From: Blastococcus sp. Marseille-P5729
GTDB lineage: Bacteria > Actinomycetota > Actinomycetes > Mycobacteriales > Antricoccaceae
Length of the DNA stretch: 64,000 nt
Assembly (NCBI RefSeq): GCF_900292035.1
Contig: NZ_OMPO01000003.1
Location: 62,001-126,000 of the forward strand
Reading direction: 5' to 3'
Part shown: piece by piece, positions 18,885-26,771 of the stretch
How the letters are laid out: every line of letters begins with the position of its first letter
How positions within the stretch are numbered: the first letter of the stretch is position 1
Position numbers and translations under genes: made by a program
Notes under the pieces: generated by a model
What the model was told of the DNA's origin: nothing
The model's database searches: none
Seen by the model: the letters and a program-made list of their open reading frames with translations, nothing else

Positions 18885-20470
18885 TCGGGCACGCGCCGTT
18901 CACCGGCACCCTCGTAATGGCCCGCGCCCACCTGCGGAGCCGGTGGAAGAGCCTGCTGCTGTGGACCGTCCTGCTGATGGCGCTCGTGCTCGCGACCGTG
19001 TCGAGCATCAAGGGTCTCTACCCGACGCTCGAGGCGCGGCTGGCCTACGAGGCGTCGATGAGCGCCGCCCCGGCGTCCGCGGCGTTCAACGGCCGCGGCT
19101 ACGACCTGAGCACCCTCGGCGGCATTGCCGCGTTCGAGGTGGGCTTCATGGGGTTGCTGGCGCTGCCGATCGTGATGTCGCACCTGGCGATCCGGCTCAC
19201 CCGTTCCGAGGAGGACGCCGGCCGCACCGAGCTGATCCGCGCTGGCCGGGTCGGGCGGCTGGCACCCATGACCGCTGCGGCCGTGGTGCTGCTGGAGGCC
19301 GTCGCCCTGTTCGTGGTCGCGACCGCCAGCGGCATGACCGCGATCGGTTACGCGGCCGGCGGCTCGTGGACCTACAGTCTGGGCCTGGGGTTGTTCGGGC
19401 TGGCGTACGGCGCGCTCGCGCTGGTCGCTGCCGAGCTCAGCAGTGAGTCGCGAACGGCCTACGGCCTCACGATGCTCGCTGTGCTCGTGACCTTCCTGGT
19501 GCGGGCGGTCGTCGACGGCCGCAGTTGGAGCACGACCTGGCTGAGCCCGATGGGCTGGCTGGCCGAGATACGTCCTTGGGGCGCGACCCGATGGTGGCCG
19601 CTGATTGCGCTCGGTGTGCTCGTGGCGGTGGCGCTCGCGGCCGCCGTCCTGCTGACCCTGCGACGTGACCTTGGCGGTGGGCTCATCGGTGCGGCCCGCG
19701 GACCGGCAACGGCACGCCGCGGGCTGGGGACGCCGCTGGGGCTTGCGTGGCGGTTCACCCGCGGGGCGTTCTGGGGATGGCTCGGCGGCCTGGTCGTGTG
19801 GGGTGTGGCGATCGGCTCGCTGTCCAGCGAGATGACCGACCTGGTCGCCGCGAACCCGGCGATCACCGAGGCGCTGGGGGTCGATCGACCGGAGCAGCTC
19901 ATCACGGTCATGGCGATGCTGATCGCCGCGATCGGCACAGCGTCGCTCGCCGTCCAAGGGATCGGCAGGCTGTCGCGTGAAGAGCAGGCGGGCCGGCTCG
20001 CGCTGCCGTTGTCGACCGGTATCGGCCGGGCGCGGGTGTGGGGCACCTGGGTGGTGCTTGTGGCGGTGCAGACGACCGTCGTGCTGCTGGCATCGTCGCT
20101 GAGCGTCGGCGTGACGACCGCGCTCGTCACCGAGAAGGGTGACAGCGTCCGTTCCAGCCTGGAGGCTGGTCTCGCGCTCACCCCGGCGGTGGTGTTCATT
20201 CTCGCGGTGGCTGCGATGCTGCATGCGCTGGCGCCGTCGTCCACGTCGCTCGCGTGGCTGCTGGTCGGCTGGGCGGCCGTCGTCGGGATCCTCGCCGAGG
20301 CGCTGCAGCTGGCCGGCTGGGCGCGCGACCTCTCGCCGCTGTACGTAGTCGGCAATGTGCCGATCGGCCCGGCCGACGGGACGGCGATTGCCGTCCTCGT
20401 GGGAATCGCGCTCGCGCTGGTCGTGGGTGGGCTATGGCGGTTCAGCCGCCGTGACCTCGTCGCCGGCTAG
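18881..20470 (+). CDS. ABC transporter permease (polyketide/drug exporter type)
   Basis: A 529-residue membrane protein with about twelve hydrophobic helices in two similar halves, each beginning with a short amphipathic stretch ([11 protein letters not shown] and [11 protein letters not shown]). Such double-length permeases partner the single ATPase encoded just upstream; the start overlaps the ATPase stop (ATGA). The pair, controlled by the divergent TetR gene, probably exports an antibiotic or another hydrophobic compound. The substrate cannot be read from the sequence. Confidence 0.88.
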   Translation: MIGHAPFTGTLVMARAHLRSRWKSLLLWTVLLMALVLATVSSIKGLYPTLEARLAYEASMSAAPASAAFNGRGYDLSTLGGIAAFEVGFMGLLALPIVMSHLAIRLTRSEEDAGRTELIRAGRVGRLAPMTAAAVVLLEAVALFVVATASGMTAIGYAAGGSWTYSLGLGLFGLAYGALALVAAELSSESRTAYGLTMLAVLVTFLVRAVVDGRSWSTTWLSPMGWLAEIRPWGATRWWPLIALGVLVAVALAAAVLLTLRRDLGGGLIGAARGPATARRGLGTPLGLAWRFTRGAFWGWLGGLVVWGVAIGSLSSEMTDLVAANPAITEALGVDRPEQLITVMAMLIAAIGTASLAVQGIGRLSREEQAGRLALPLSTGIGRARVWGTWVVLVAVQTTVVLLASSLSVGVTTALVTEKGDSVRSSLEAGLALTPAVVFILAVAAMLHALAPSSTSLAWLLVGWAAVVGILAEALQLAGWARDLSPLYVVGNVPIGPADGTAIAVLVGIALALVVGGLWRFSRRDLVAG

Positions 20471-20509
20471 GCAGAGCTAGGCCCGCCTAGCTCAGCACCG
20501 GAGCAGCTG

Positions 20510-20574
20510 AAAACGCAGCGCGAGAGACGAGGCATCGCACATAGTGCGACGCTCCGCCTCTCGCGCTGCGTTTT
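20510..20574. terminator. Bidirectional terminator
   Basis: Arms of 17 bp (AAAACGCAGCGCGAGAG and its exact complement at 20558-20574) enclose a second small stem (TCGCAC/GTGCGA). A-runs and T-runs flank the hairpin, so it works in both directions. It sits between the converging permease and tpx genes. Confidence 0.88.
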
Positions 20575-20589
20575 GAACAGGCTAGGAGT

Positions 20590-21087
20590 TTAGCCGAGTG
20601 CGGCGACCGCCGCGTCGTAGTCCGGCTCCTGGCCGATCTCCGGCACGAGCTGGCTGTGCAGCACGGTGCCGTCGGTGTCGAGGACGACGACCGAGCGCGC
20701 GAGCAGACCGCGCAGCGGGCCGTCGGTCATCGTGACGCCGAACTGCTGGCCGAAGTCGTCACGGAAGGTCGAGGCGGCGGAGGCGTTCTCGATGCCCTCG
20801 GCGCCGCAGAAGCGGGCCTGCGCGAACGGCAGGTCGGCCGAGACGTTGATGACGGCTGTGTTGTCCAGGCCGGTGGCGAGCTCGTTGAACTTGCGCACGC
20901 TCGCCGCGCAGACACCGGTGTCGACGCTAGGGAAGATGTTCAGCACGACCCGCTTGCCCTGCGAGGTCTCAGGGGTGACCTCGGACAGGTCCGAGCCGGT
21001 CAGATGGTAGGCGGGAGCCTTGCTGCCCTGCGCGGGGAGCTCTCCGGAGGTGTTGACAGGGTTGCCCTTGAAAGCTGTGGTTGCCAT
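20590..21087 (-). CDS. tpx: Thiol peroxidase Tpx
   Basis: Atypical 2-Cys peroxiredoxin that reduces hydroperoxides using thioredoxin. The protein is 165 residues, the normal length. The peroxidatic Cys60 is in SVDTGVCAASVRKFN and the resolving Cys94 in ARFCGAEG. It is a single gene with a strong terminator downstream. It contributes to oxidative stress defence along with the superoxide dismutase at 36873-37496. Confidence 0.95.
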   Translation of the reverse strand: MATTAFKGNPVNTSGELPAQGSKAPAYHLTGSDLSEVTPETSQGKRVVLNIFPSVDTGVCAASVRKFNELATGLDNTAVINVSADLPFAQARFCGAEGIENASAASTFRDDFGQQFGVTMTDGPLRGLLARSVVVLDTDGTVLHSQLVPEIGQEPDYDAAVAALG

Positions 21088-21132
21088 GGGTACTTGCTAC
21101 CACAGCAGGTGTTCGCTCGCCGTCGGTCCGCC

Positions 21133-21243
21133 GCCCCAGCAGGCCGACGGCGGTGGGTTCGGGGTTGAGCAGGCTGCTCGCCGTTGTCCGGGTTGAGCAG
21201 GCCGCTCGTCGTGGGTCCGCGCCCCAGCAGGGCCGTCCGCCGT
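21133..21243. repeat. Degenerate short tandem repeat upstream of tpx
   Basis: About four imperfect units of roughly 30 bp, each carrying AGCAGG(C)C within CCCC/GGTT flanks (for example GGTTGAGCAGGCTGCTCG and GTTGAGCAGGCCGCTCGT). They fill the gap between the tpx start and the DUF3072 gene end. No gene is seen here. Confidence 0.45.
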
Positions 21244-21608
21244 CAGCTCGGGCGGCCCTTCTGCAGCCGGTCGATGTGCTCGGAGGCCTCGGCCTTGGTG
21301 AGATTGGCCGGGATCTCCTCGCCGGCCTCGCGCGCCAGCGTGTCCAGATAGCTGCGCTGCGCCTCGGTCATCGGCTGGTCGCCGGTCACCCAGTCGTCGG
21401 GATCCTTCTGCAGTCCACCGCGGGGCTGTTCACCGCCGAGGGTCTCGCCGCGATTCTGCTCCCGGGCCTCGGCCTTCGGGTCGCGGCGGGCGTCGCCTGC
21501 CGCCTCCGGCTGGAGCGGGGCGGACGCCGACTCCTGCTGATGTGGCTCGGGCGCGTCGGGGAGGGGGCCGAGCTCATCGCTGCGGTCACCGGGATGCTGG
21601 CTCGTCAT
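21243..21608 (-). CDS. DUF3072 domain protein
   Basis: A 121-residue, very hydrophilic protein. The first half is disordered and rich in Pro, Glu, Gln and Ala. The second half holds the conserved block WVTGDQPMTEAQ, then SYLDTLAREAGEE and KAEASEHIDRLQ, which I recognise as DUF3072. The function of that family is unknown. The gene starts 10 bp after the idi stop, so the two are probably one transcript. Confidence 0.8.
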   Translation of the reverse strand: MTSQHPGDRSDELGPLPDAPEPHQQESASAPLQPEAAGDARRDPKAEAREQNRGETLGGEQPRGGLQKDPDDWVTGDQPMTEAQRSYLDTLAREAGEEIPANLTKAEASEHIDRLQKGRPS

Positions 21609-21618
21609 GCCCTCGACC

Positions 21619-22218
21619 CTAATCCTGCTCGGCGGAGCGCGCCGTCATCGTCAGCGCAGCCGGCAGCAGTGACGGGTCGCCCTCGGGCCAGGCGAGCGGA
21701 TCATCGGGCAGCTCGCCGACCACCGCCAGCTGCTCGGCGAACCACGGGGACACCGTGCGCCGTCCGGCGAGGACGTCGTCGCGCAGCTCGGTCCACCGCA
21801 CCCACTCGATCTCGGCGACCTCGTCGGAGCGCGGCTGCGGGTCGTCCTCGGTGAGCGCGACCAGCACCGGGCACAGCTCGTTCTCGACGATCCCGTTCAT
21901 CTCGGCGCGATAGCGGAAGTCCGGCAGTACCAGGTGCACCCGGGTGAGGGTGAGCCCGAGCTCGTCGGCGGCGCGGCGGCGTACGGCGTCCTCGAGGGGC
22001 TCATCGGGAGCCGGGTGACCGCAGAACGAGTTTGTCAGGACACCAGGAAAGGTCTTGCCGGCCGCACGGGTCGTGAGCAGGACACGGCCGGCTGAATCGA
22101 CGACATAACAGGAGAATCCCAGATGCAGCGGGGTATCGGCATGATGCACCGTGGACTTCGCCTCGGTTCCGAGACGGTTCCCGTCGTCGTCCACCAGCAC
22201 CACCTGTTCGGCGCTCAT
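21619..22218 (-). CDS. idi: Isopentenyl-diphosphate delta-isomerase, type 1
   Basis: Interconverts isopentenyl and dimethylallyl diphosphate, the building blocks of isoprenoids. This Nudix-fold protein of 199 residues has the active-site Cys66 in TNSFCGHP, the catalytic Glu114 in VENELCP, and metal-ligand His residues near 25 and 32. The Nudix-like helix reads DAVRRRAADELGL. It heads a two-gene unit with the DUF3072 gene. Confidence 0.93.
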   Translation of the reverse strand: MSAEQVVLVDDDGNRLGTEAKSTVHHADTPLHLGFSCYVVDSAGRVLLTTRAAGKTFPGVLTNSFCGHPAPDEPLEDAVRRRAADELGLTLTRVHLVLPDFRYRAEMNGIVENELCPVLVALTEDDPQPRSDEVAEIEWVRWTELRDDVLAGRRTVSPWFAEQLAVVGELPDDPLAWPEGDPSLLPAALTMTARSAEQD

Positions 22219-22290
22219 GCGCGATCACCTCGGTTCAGCAGCGAGGTGGGTGTCGAAGCTGAGCGCATGGTGGGCATGACGCCAGGCTAG

Positions 22291-22878
22291 TCAGCCCTGG
22301 CGACTGAGGGTGCGTTCCAGCCAGCGGTCGACCGCGGCTTCGGCGGCGACGGGCTCGACCTTTCCCAGCAGGACGTGCACGGCGATGCCGTCGAGGAGCG
22401 CATGCAGCTCGCGCGCGGCGGGCTCGGCGTCGTCGGGTTGGAGGTAGCCGGCGTCCGCAAGCTGGCCCAGCGCGCTGAGCAGGAACTCGTCGAGATGGTC
22501 GTAGAGCAGTGCCTGCTGGGCGGCTGCGTCGCCACGAACCGCTTCTCCGGCGAACGCCAGCCAGATCTCGAGGACGGCGCGGGTGTCGTCGGTGAGCGGA
22601 AGGGTGCCCAGCAGCGCCATGCGGAAGTCGTCGACCGGGTCACCGGTGAATGGCAGCGACTGGATGTAGTCACGGGTCCACGCGACGATCTGCTGGGCGG
22701 CGAAGGTCATGATCGCCTCGCGGGTGGGCAGGTAGTGGCGGACGGCGCCGCTGGACCAGCCACTGCGCTCGGCCAGCGCCCGGATCGTGACGCCCCGCAG
22801 GCCGTCGTCGCGAATCAGCGCCCAGGCGTGAGCGGCGAGCTCACGGCGGCGTTCCTCGTGGTCGACGATGCGGGGCAT
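22291..22878 (-). CDS. TetR-family regulator of the SMR pair
   Basis: A 195-residue regulator with an N-terminal helix-turn-helix (TIRALAERSGWSSGAVRHYLPTRE, shown by its core ALAERSGWSSGAVRHY). It is divergent from two small multidrug resistance genes at 22973-23690. Three copies of TAGCAC/GTGCTA lie in the shared intergenic region. It likely represses the efflux genes until a cationic drug or metabolite binds; the ligand is unknown. Confidence 0.87.
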   Translation of the reverse strand: MPRIVDHEERRRELAAHAWALIRDDGLRGVTIRALAERSGWSSGAVRHYLPTREAIMTFAAQQIVAWTRDYIQSLPFTGDPVDDFRMALLGTLPLTDDTRAVLEIWLAFAGEAVRGDAAAQQALLYDHLDEFLLSALGQLADAGYLQPDDAEPAARELHALLDGIAVHVLLGKVEPVAAEAAVDRWLERTLSRQG

Positions 22879-22888
22879 GGATCCGTTC

Positions 22889-22948
22889 TAGCACGTCGTT
22901 GCCCACTTCGCCCAATCGTGCTAAAAAGAATCGCCGATTAAATAGCAC
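22889..22948. promoter_or_regulatory. Candidate operator region with three TAGCAC half-sites
   Basis: TAGCAC occurs at 22889-22894 and 22943-22948, with its complement GTGCTA at 22918-22923, within the divergent TetR/SMR promoter region. The last two form an inverted repeat around an AT-rich stretch. A TetR binding role is inferred from position and symmetry. Confidence 0.45.
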
Positions 22949-22972
22949 AATCGAGCGAAATAGGAGGTGCTG

Positions 22973-23287
22973 ATGAGTCCGTGGTTCGCGCTGACGCTGG
23001 CGGGGGTCTTCGAGGTCGGGTTCACGACCTGCCTGAAGCTCGAGCAGCGCAACAAGAGGTGGTTCTGGGGCTTCCTGGCCTGCGTGCTGATCAGCTTCGG
23101 GCTGCTCGCCGAGGCGATCAAGTCCATCCCGATGGGTACGGCGTACGCCGTGTGGACCGGTATCGGTGCGGTCGGCACTGTGCTGGTCAGCGCGCTGCTG
23201 TTCAAGGAGCGTCCCGGCCCCAAGGTGTACGCGGTGGTGGGAGTCGTGATCGCGCTCATCGTCGGACTGAAGCTGGTGGGTGAGTGA
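22973..23287 (+). CDS. Small multidrug resistance (SMR) protein, first subunit
   Basis: Four-helix proton-coupled efflux protein of 104 residues. Glu14 in the first helix (LAGVFEVGF) matches the essential Glu of EmrE-type pumps, and GTAYAVWTGIGAVGT in the third helix is the family signature. The ATG at 22973 follows AGGAGG by 5 bases. It is followed after one base by a second SMR gene, so the pump is probably a heterodimer of the EbrAB/YkkCD kind. Confidence 0.93.
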   Translation: MSPWFALTLAGVFEVGFTTCLKLEQRNKRWFWGFLACVLISFGLLAEAIKSIPMGTAYAVWTGIGAVGTVLVSALLFKERPGPKVYAVVGVVIALIVGLKLVGE

Positions 23288-23288
23288 G

Positions 23289-23690
23289 ATGCCCGGCGGC
23301 GAGGAAAGGTCCTGGGTGGTGAGCCGGCCGGCAGCGACGACCGCGGCGGGCAGGGGGCGGGCCGGGATCTCCGGCTGGGCCTGGATCCTGATCGCCGGCC
23401 TGTTCGAGGTCGGATTCGTCTTCGCGTTGAAGATGGAGCAGCAGGATTCGCGGTACCTGCCGATGTTCATCGTGTGCGCGGTCATTAGCTTCGAGTGCCT
23501 GGCGGAGGGCATCAAGACCGTGCCGCTCAGCATCGGCTACGCAGTGTGGACCGGCATCGGCGCAGTCGGCTCATTCATCCTCGGCATCCTCGTGTTCGAC
23601 GACCCGACGAATCTGCTCCGCATGCTTCTCGTCGCTGGGTTGATCCTCGCCCTGATCACGCTGAAGGTCGTCAGCCGTCCGAAGCAATGA
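23289..23690 (+). CDS. Small multidrug resistance (SMR) protein, second subunit
   Basis: Second SMR subunit, 133 residues if read from the ATG at 23289. It has an extra basic N-terminal stretch of about 28 residues before the first helix (WILIAGLFEVGF, with the essential Glu) and the signature IGYAVWTGIGAVGS. A downstream GTG near VVSRPAATT could be the true start and would give a near-normal length. It is co-transcribed with the SMR gene just upstream. Confidence 0.9.
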   Translation: MPGGEERSWVVSRPAATTAAGRGRAGISGWAWILIAGLFEVGFVFALKMEQQDSRYLPMFIVCAVISFECLAEGIKTVPLSIGYAVWTGIGAVGSFILGILVFDDPTNLLRMLLVAGLILALITLKVVSRPKQ

Positions 23691-23823
23691 CGGCGCTGCC
23701 GCTGGTGAACCAGGTGAACGGCTTCGAGATTCCGCGCAGCACGAACCCTTGCCGGTCGATCCGGACGCGCCAGGGGTCAGCCGCCGGATTGCTCATGGAG
23801 CGGTCGATCACCCGCGGCAGCAC
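23671..23823 (-). pseudogene. Possible gene remnant or 50-residue small ORF
   Basis: On the minus strand a GTG at 23823 opens a 50-codon frame with GGGAG 6 bases upstream. The translation looks protein-like (RVRIDRQGFVLRG, then KPFTWFTSGSAVI), unlike the shadow frames around it. An in-frame stop lies 12 bases before the GTG, so it is either a small gene or the C-terminal piece of a lost gene next to the tRNA. It overlaps the end of the second SMR gene by 20 bp. I do not recognise the family. Confidence 0.35.
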
Positions 23824-23964
23824 CCGCTGCTCCCACTACCCGCGCACACCCATCTCCCCATCCAACCCCACGAGTTCGCCGCGCCTGTCGAGCGCGCGTG
23901 CAAGTCGGCCAACCTGCCCGCCGGGGCCTTCGCAGATCGTGCTAACCTTGTTCGTCGCAGTCAC
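23824..23964. other. Intergenic stretch before tRNA-Leu
   Basis: I see no convincing gene here. It should hold the tRNA promoter, but I cannot point to clear -35 and -10 boxes. Confidence 0.4.
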
Positions 23965-24050
23965 GGGCAAGTGGCGGAATGGCAGACGCGCTGGCTTCAG
24001 GTGCCAGTGTCCGCAAGGACGTGGGGGTTCAAGTCCCCCCTTGCCCACCA
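23965..24050 (+). tRNA. tRNA-Leu (anticodon CAG)
   Basis: The acceptor arm GGGCAAG pairs with CTTGCCC at 24040-24046, followed by the discriminator A and an encoded CCA. The anticodon stem CTGGC/GCCAG encloses the loop TTCAGGT, giving anticodon CAG. A long variable arm (TGTCC..GGACG) and the T arm GGGGGTTCAAGTCCCCC fit a class II leucine tRNA. It decodes CUG, the main leucine codon in this GC-rich DNA. Confidence 0.95.
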
Positions 24051-24053
24051 ACT

Positions 24054-24098
24054 GAATCGCCCCCGACCCTAGAGTTGCTCTAGGGTCGGGGGCGATTC
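24054..24098 (+). terminator. Strong terminator after tRNA-Leu
   Basis: A perfect 21-bp stem starts GAATCGCCCCCGACCC, has the 3-base loop TTG, and closes at 24098. It begins three bases after the tRNA. There is no long T-run, as is common in high-GC actinobacteria. Confidence 0.88.
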
Positions 24099-24241
24099 GC
24101 ATGAGTGGGCGCCATTCGAGCGACGCGGCCCTCTGGAGCCCGGATCGCGAGACGTTTTCACCCGCCGGCCGCCTGTTGTTCACCCGCTGAGCGGCCGGGC
24201 CGTCGCCTCCGAGCCCGCGAGGCGCGGCAGCATGGCTTGCA

Positions 24242-24280
24242 GAGACCCACGGAGTGAGCCCTCCACGGAGACCCACGGAG
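24242..24280. repeat. 13-bp direct repeat upstream of small ORF
   Basis: GAGACCCACGGAG occurs at 24242-24254 and 24268-24280, just before the start of the 84-residue ORF. It may be part of its promoter or leader; no role is proven. Confidence 0.4.
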
Positions 24281-24286
24281 CGCGTG

Positions 24287-24541
24287 ATGAATGACGATCT
24301 GCATAGGCGGCTGGCCAGCGCCTACGTGATGCTGAAGGACGGCGGCCAGCGAATCACCGTCGAAGCCGTACGCAGCGCCGCGGGCGTGACGACGCAGGAG
24401 GCGCACGCGTTCGTCACCGGCTTGATGCAGGCCGATCATCACGATGGTCCCGAGTTCCCGACTCCGATCGAGGCCGCCATCGCCCGTGCCTGGGTGGAGG
24501 CGCGCGATGGCGATCGCACCGGGTCTGGCCGCGAGACCTGA
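24287..24541 (+). CDS. Small hypothetical protein with HTH-like N-terminus
   Basis: An 84-residue protein from the ATG at 24287. Residues about 1-55 (RRLASAYVMLKDGGQRITVEAV, core ITVEAVRSAAGVTTQEAHAFV) look like a winged or simple helix-turn-helix of the type seen in KfrA-like DNA-binding proteins. The rest is short and charged. It converges on the DUF72 gene. A DNA-binding role is inference. Confidence 0.6.
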   Translation: MNDDLHRRLASAYVMLKDGGQRITVEAVRSAAGVTTQEAHAFVTGLMQADHHDGPEFPTPIEAAIARAWVEARDGDRTGSGRET

Positions 24542-24557
24542 CGGCCAGACCACTCAG

Positions 24558-25283
24558 TCAGTAGAGGTACGAGCGGAGCCGCTGGGCGTTCTCGACGGCG
24601 TACCCGTTCATGTCGTTGTTGAAGTAGCCATAGACCTTCACCCCACCGGACTCCCACTCGTGGATCCGCTCTGCCCACCACCGCAGGTCGGCGTCGGAGT
24701 ACGAGCCGCCGTAGAGATGCTCGTGGTCCGGGCCGTGCCACCGTACGTAGCCGAAGTCCGTGGTCACCTTGAGCTCGCAGGGCAGCTTCGCCCCGCTCAT
24801 CACGACGTACGCCGCCTGGTGCTCCTGCAGCAGCGCGAAGACGTCCTCGTGTAGCCAGCTGTCATGCCGGAACTCGACCGCGATCCGTAGCCAGTCGGGA
24901 AAGCGCGACAACGCGTAGGCGAGCCGACCGTCGTCCCGGCCCAGATTCGGCGGCAGTTGCAGCAGCAGCGGTCCGCGCCGGTCCCCGAGCAGCTCCATGC
25001 AGCGGGTGATGATCTCCGCCCACCGCTCCGGCTCGCGCAGCTTCTTGTTGTGGGTGAGCGACTTCGGCGCCTTCACCGTCAGCTCGAAGCCCTCGGGCAG
25101 CCGCTCCCGCCAGCCGGTGAAGGTCGCATCCTTCGGCCACCGGTAGTACGACGCGTTGAGCTCGACCGTCGCGAAGGTCTGCGCGTAGTACTCGAGCTTT
25201 CGCCGCGCCGGCAGCTCCGCAGGGTAGAAGGGACCGGTCCAGCTGTCGTAGGTCCAGCCCGACGTCCCCAGAAGTACCGTCAC
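24558..25283 (-). CDS. DUF72 (YecE-like) protein
   Basis: A 241-residue TIM-barrel-like protein of the DUF72 family. Recognised segments are GTSGWTYDSWTGPFYP at the N-terminus, FATVELNASYYRWP, ELTVKAPKSLTH and the C-terminal VKVYGYFNNDMNGYAVENA. The length is typical. The biochemical function of this widespread family is not settled. It stands alone on its strand, 66 bp downstream of the nitroreductase gene. Confidence 0.9.
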   Translation of the reverse strand: MTVLLGTSGWTYDSWTGPFYPAELPARRKLEYYAQTFATVELNASYYRWPKDATFTGWRERLPEGFELTVKAPKSLTHNKKLREPERWAEIITRCMELLGDRRGPLLLQLPPNLGRDDGRLAYALSRFPDWLRIAVEFRHDSWLHEDVFALLQEHQAAYVVMSGAKLPCELKVTTDFGYVRWHGPDHEHLYGGSYSDADLRWWAERIHEWESGGVKVYGYFNNDMNGYAVENAQRLRSYLY

Positions 25284-25349
25284 GCAAGAGTTCTACCCGC
25301 TGGAGCCAGAAGCGACGCGCCGGCTCGCGATCGTCGTCCCGCCAGCGGC

Positions 25350-26018
25350 TCACCAGCGGTTCCAGTGGGTGACCTCGTCGGGCTCAGGCCGCAGCGCGGG
25401 CTGGAAGCTCGTGCCCTTGGTGAACGCGACCGGCGTCATGCACGCTACGGTGACCGAGTCCATCGGCATCGCGAGCGCCTCGTGCAGCCGCTGCTCCTCG
25501 TTGAGCGCGACCGTCGTCCAGCAGGTGCCCAGCCCGCGCAGCCGCGCCGCGAGCATGAACGACCAGATGCCCGGCATCGCGCTTGACAGCAGCGAGGTCT
25601 TCGCGATCGGCGGCCCGGACTCCGCCCGCCCGAGTCCACACCCGAGCACGATCGCCGGCGCGCGGTGGTAGTTCTCTGCCAGATAGTCGGCCGAGGACGC
25701 CGTACGCCGCTGGGAGTCGTCGCGCTCCGGAGTGTCCTTGGTGACCGCGCCGACGTAGGTCGGCGTCGTCCGGTACAGCTCGTAGCCGTCGCGGTAGATC
25801 GCCGCCAGCTCGTCCTTGACCTCGGGATCGGTAACGACGACGAACCGTAGCGTCCAGCGGTTCGAGCCAGACGGCGCCTGCAGAGCGTCGCGGATGCAGT
25901 CGGTGATGAGCCGATCGGGCACCGGCCGGTCGAAGTCCAGGCGCTTGCGGACGCTGCGCGTAGTGGTCAGCAGCTCATGCGCGGTCAGCGGCAGCAGGTC
26001 GCGTTGATCGGCATTCAT
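25350..26018 (-). CDS. Nitroreductase-family FMN protein
   Basis: FMN-dependent NAD(P)H oxidoreductase fold of 222 residues. The N-terminal FMN-binding element TTRSVRKRLDFDRPVP, the segment QAPSGSNRWTLRFVVV and the C-terminal GLGTCWTTVALNEEQ fit the family. Substrates could be nitro compounds, quinones or flavins. The gene is near the TetR/flavodoxin-like reductase pair but shows no clear operon link to it. Confidence 0.87.
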   Translation of the reverse strand: MNADQRDLLPLTAHELLTTTRSVRKRLDFDRPVPDRLITDCIRDALQAPSGSNRWTLRFVVVTDPEVKDELAAIYRDGYELYRTTPTYVGAVTKDTPERDDSQRRTASSADYLAENYHRAPAIVLGCGLGRAESGPPIAKTSLLSSAMPGIWSFMLAARLRGLGTCWTTVALNEEQRLHEALAMPMDSVTVACMTPVAFTKGTSFQPALRPEPDEVTHWNRW

Positions 26019-26111
26019 GGGCCCTCCTCAGCTGGCAGCGTGCCCCGATCCTAGAGGCGCCGGTGCTAGCGATGCACTAACGGAATCCGCCCGCCAGCTG
26101 GCATCCGGGCC

Positions 26112-26702
26112 TCAGATCTGCAGATCGAGTACCGACTCCAGACCCGGGCGGACCACCTCGATCGGCAGGTGCCCGGTCGAGACCAGCAGTGCCAGACCGT
26201 GCACTGTTCCCCAGAGCGCCGAAGCGGTGGCCTCGACCTGCTGATCGCTCGCCGCCGGCAGCGCCGCGCTGACGGCGTCCCGCAGCAGCTTGTCGTTGGC
26301 TTCGATGAACGGCGCGGTGACCGGGTTGGGCTCACGAGGGTCGCAGATCTCGGGGTCGAAGATCGCATCGAACTGCCCGGGATGCTCGACCGCGAACTGC
26401 ACGTAGGCCTGCCCGGCGCCCAGCAGGCGCTCCCGCGGTGCGGTCACGGCATCGCGCGCGGCCATCATCGCGTCGAACAGATCGCGCAGGCTGCGGGCTG
26501 CCACCGCCTTGAGCAGCCCCTGACGATCGCCGAAATGGTGATACGGCGCGTTGTGGCTGACCCCGGCCTTGCGCGCCACCTCACGCAGGCTCAGGCTCGA
26601 CGCGCTCTTCTCGCCGAGCAGAGCGATCGCGGCCCGCTCGAGGGTGGCCGCGAGGTCGCCGTGGTGATACGCCTTCGCGTCAGATCTTGACACGCGCAAC
26701 AT
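26112..26702 (-). CDS. TetR-family regulator (WHG-type C-terminal domain)
   Basis: A 196-residue regulator with the helix-turn-helix SLREVARKAGVSHNAPYHHF and a C-terminal region with AVEHPGQFDAIF and SALWGTVHGLALL, which is the WHG-type ligand domain. It is divergent from the NAD(P)H oxidoreductase at 26772. Two tandem copies of a TTGAC-N3-GTCAA site separate them. It probably represses that gene and itself. A GTG at 26693 is an alternative start. Confidence 0.88.
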   Translation of the reverse strand: MLRVSRSDAKAYHHGDLAATLERAAIALLGEKSASSLSLREVARKAGVSHNAPYHHFGDRQGLLKAVAARSLRDLFDAMMAARDAVTAPRERLLGAGQAYVQFAVEHPGQFDAIFDPEICDPREPNPVTAPFIEANDKLLRDAVSAALPAASDQQVEATASALWGTVHGLALLVSTGHLPIEVVRPGLESVLDLQI

Positions 26703-26710
26703 CCTACGTC

Positions 26711-26746
26711 ATAGTTGACAGCGTCAAGATAGTTGACAGCGTCAAG
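26711..26746. promoter_or_regulatory. Tandem duplicated TetR operator
   Basis: An 18-bp unit, ATAGTTGACAGCGTCAAG, occurs twice in direct succession without a mismatch. Each unit holds the palindrome TTGACAGCGTCAA (TTGAC-N3-GTCAA). It lies between the TetR gene and the oxidoreductase gene. Each unit also carries TTGACA, which could serve as a -35 box. Confidence 0.65.
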
Positions 26747-26771
26747 ATCGCTAATTGCCAAGGAGCACTTC

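Noticed and set aside
13873-20224. Long antisense frames over glpK, glpD and the ABC permease
   Set aside because: These frames are rich in Arg, His, Gly and Pro with no motif, as expected from high GC third positions of the true genes.
23836-24276. A 146-codon minus-strand ORF across tRNA-Leu
   Set aside because: It runs through the tRNA and its terminator and is a shadow of them.
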